From Aquirufa ecclesiirivi (lineage in GTDB: Bacteria > Bacteroidota > Bacteroidia > Cytophagales > Spirosomataceae): a stretch of 64,000 nt of DNA. The stretch spans positions 30,087 through 94,086 of the forward strand of contig NZ_JAANOP010000008.1 in the NCBI RefSeq assembly GCF_011250515.1, given 5' to 3'. The first letter of the stretch is position 1; each line of letters starts with the position of its first letter. This document shows positions 62,573 through 64,000 of the stretch, in pieces. The translations under genes were made by a program, and so were the position numbers. The notes beneath the pieces are model-generated. The model worked only from the letters and a program-made list of their open reading frames with translations. It ran no database searches and was not told where the DNA came from.

Positions 62573-63577
62573 TTATGCGACTTGAACATATTCCTTTTGG
62601 GATTCTAATTGGACCAAAGCTCGTGGTTCAAATTCCTTTAAACTTTCAGCCAAAACACGTTTTGATGTCTCAACGTTTTGTTCATATAATTCAACCCCAC
62701 AGAATCTATAGCCCATCATTAAAGCTGTCCGCCCACAACTTGCACCACCCAAGAACGGATCAAAAACCAAAGGCTTGTAATCATCTGTTGGCTTAGGGCA
62801 GTAAGTGGACAAAAAGATTGCAGGTAACATTTGTGAGAATGTAGCCGGGTGGTATTGTTCACCATCAACGTGTTTAATTCGGGCAGTGTTTGTTTGAACC
62901 GAAACAATATCACGTAATTCATTCTCACTCATAATAGTACGTAGCTGCTTGTAGAAATTAGGCACGTAGTAATTAACCCCTTCCCAACCATGATCTTTAC
63001 AACCACGTGAAATCTTGAAATCGGTAACATACTTCTTAATCTTGAAGCGATTGAAGTAATAGTTCTTTGACTTGGCAAAATGAAGAACTACTTCATAACC
63101 GGGTAAAAATCGATGATTTTGGTTTGAAATTGGCTTATTAGATTCTTTAACCCAAATAATACGATCTACATAGTGCATTCCTCGTTTTACTGCTTCCAAG
63201 ACAACATGCTCAATCACGGCTAAACACTTTCCATTATCATAAGTTTCCCCTAAATTCAAGAAAAGATTTCCAGTTTCCTCCAAATTAGCATAAGGGATCA
63301 TCAAACTATCAATCAATCTCTCAGCAAACTTTTGAGGGGTAGCCTCCCAACCAAATTCATCTGGATCATCACCATATTTTCGTAATCGATAATAAGGCGA
63401 ACTCGTAAATATGATTGAAATCTTCATATTTGACGGTAGTTTCACTTTATCAAGACTTCCTTTAATGATTTTATAGTTTTCAGTCTCTAAAGGATATACT
63501 TCAATTTGAGAAAAACCTTCATTTCGCTTAAAGTTGAAGGTATCAAACCAGCTGTTCGACATGTTCCGCAGGGTCAT
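62573..63577 (-). CDS. Site-specific DNA methyltransferase, beta type
   Basis: An N6-adenine or N4-cytosine methyltransferase. Motif order is that of the beta class: catalytic motif IV near residues 58-64 as TSSPYYRLRKYG, then target-recognition region, then AdoMet motif I as DPFLGGASCGRTAL near residue 270 and GYRFCGVELYEQN. Motif IV usually reads TSPPY; here the first Pro is Ser, which may lower activity. The two possible ATGs (63577 and 63562) both lie in arms of a repeat palindrome. No restriction endonuclease is seen, so it is an orphan in this window; the partner could be beyond 64000. It probably belongs to the mobile element. Confidence 0.85.
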   Translation of the reverse strand: MTLRNMSNSWFDTFNFKRNEGFSQIEVYPLETENYKIIKGSLDKVKLPSNMKISIIFTSSPYYRLRKYGDDPDEFGWEATPQKFAERLIDSLMIPYANLEETGNLFLNLGETYDNGKCLAVIEHVVLEAVKRGMHYVDRIIWVKESNKPISNQNHRFLPGYEVVLHFAKSKNYYFNRFKIKKYVTDFKISRGCKDHGWEGVNYYVPNFYKQLRTIMSENELRDIVSVQTNTARIKHVDGEQYHPATFSQMLPAIFLSTYCPKPTDDYKPLVFDPFLGGASCGRTALMMGYRFCGVELYEQNVETSKRVLAESLKEFEPRALVQLESQKEYVQVA

Positions 63578-63583
63578 GTCGAA
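63555..63583. repeat. Palindrome overlapping the methyltransferase start
   Basis: TTCGACATG and CATGTCGAA arms with an 11-nt loop. Each arm holds one possible ATG of the methyltransferase gene on the minus strand. The sequence is a copy of the repeat family also seen at 63670-63705 and in part at 63839-63868. Confidence 0.8.
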
Positions 63584-64000
63584 TGACAGATAAAAGGGAT
63601 TTGTAATCCAGTGATAATAGTATTTTTGGCTTCGAGAACCTCAGCCAAATGCGAGAGCCTTAGACAACTTTATCTGCTGTTCAACATATTTCGAAGGGTC
63701 ATGTCGAATGACAAATTAATTTGATTTGTAATCAAACCTGCTGATTGAAATATATCAAAGGATTTATTTTCCCTCAACATTCTAACATAAATCAAGTTTC
63801 AAACTGATGAATTAGAATCAAAGATTCCAATTATCTAAATTCGACATGCCTTTCAGAACATGTCGAATAGCTTAATAGTATTTTTGGCTTCGAGAACCTC
63901 AGCCAAATGCGAGAGCCTTAGACAACTTTATCTGCTGTTCAACATATTTCGAAGGGTCATGTCGAATGACAAATTAATTTGATTTGTAATCAAACCTGCT
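63584..64000. repeat. Non-coding repeat region at the window end
   Basis: Two 128-bp direct copies (63615-63742 and 63873-64000), spacing 258 bp, both containing the 23-bp TTGGCTTCGAGAACCTCAGCCAA palindrome (63626-63648 and 63884-63906) that also builds the array at 56169. Between them lie an AT-rich spacer and the palindrome ATTCGACATG / CATGTCGAAT at 63839-63868. No gene is visible. Confidence 0.85.

Overview
The window comes from a low-GC member of the Bacteroidota, most likely a freshwater Cytophagales bacterium (Aquirufa/Arcicella/Flectobacillus-like; the genus is inference). Supporting signs are the Bacteroidota promoter signature (TTG, 19 nt, TAnnTTTG) in front of many genes, GldA- and GldG-type gliding proteins, a type IX secretion C-terminal sorting domain, a DUF1800/DUF1501 pair, a DUF4270 lipoprotein beside a short glycogen-synthase-like protein, two DUF6089 barrel proteins ahead of uppS-bamA-ompH-ompH, and a 1120-residue SecA.

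Layout. 1-10400: ribBA (cut by the window edge), a GldA-like ATPase, a GT5-like/DUF4270/nitrilase operon, a flippase-like/rfaE2/zinc-peptidase operon, an amino acid permease, a GT2 glycosyltransferase and a PspC protein. 10400-26300: cspA with a long leader, lysS, an HtrA protease, pdhB, aroB, gltX/small protein/gatC, ridA, a DMT exporter, DAHP synthase-chorismate mutase, proline dehydrogenase/lspA, a TauE permease, a Dps-like protein and a DEAD-box helicase. 26500-36000: an envelope-biogenesis block on the minus strand (two DUF6089 proteins, uppS, bamA, two ompH, and DUF1800/DUF1501). 36200-45900: a small membrane protein, secA, a cupin, GT39, an ATC-hydrolase-like protein, proB, a HAB-mutase-like protein and aat. 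46000-50100: an arginine operon (GNAT acetyltransferase, argG, argC, aminotransferase) preceded by a tiny ORF ending in Arg-Arg. 50200-55900: a PpiD-like isomerase, gldG, dnaN and a periplasmic thioredoxin.

From about 55300 the character changes. There is a 10-copy 7-bp microsatellite just before the thioredoxin gene, then about 1.3 kb of non-coding repeats: a nine-unit 48-50 bp array built on a 23-bp palindrome, and a roughly 470-bp inverted repeat flanked by 22-bp near-identical direct repeats. A terC gene and tRNA-Val(UAC) follow. After the tRNA comes an AT-rich accessory island on the minus strand: DUF3800 protein, HTH protein, GNAT-like protein, tyrosine recombinase, excisionase-like HTH protein and a beta-type DNA methyltransferase. 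The last 420 bases are again repeats, including two 128-bp direct copies. The methyltransferase start codons lie inside one of these repeat palindromes.

Most of the window is housekeeping. The best candidates for something undescribed are the GNAT/HTH/DUF3800 cassette beside the recombinase, the repeat families (several with hairpin-conserving differences between copies), and the possible arginine leader peptide. All functional statements come from reading motifs; no searches were run.
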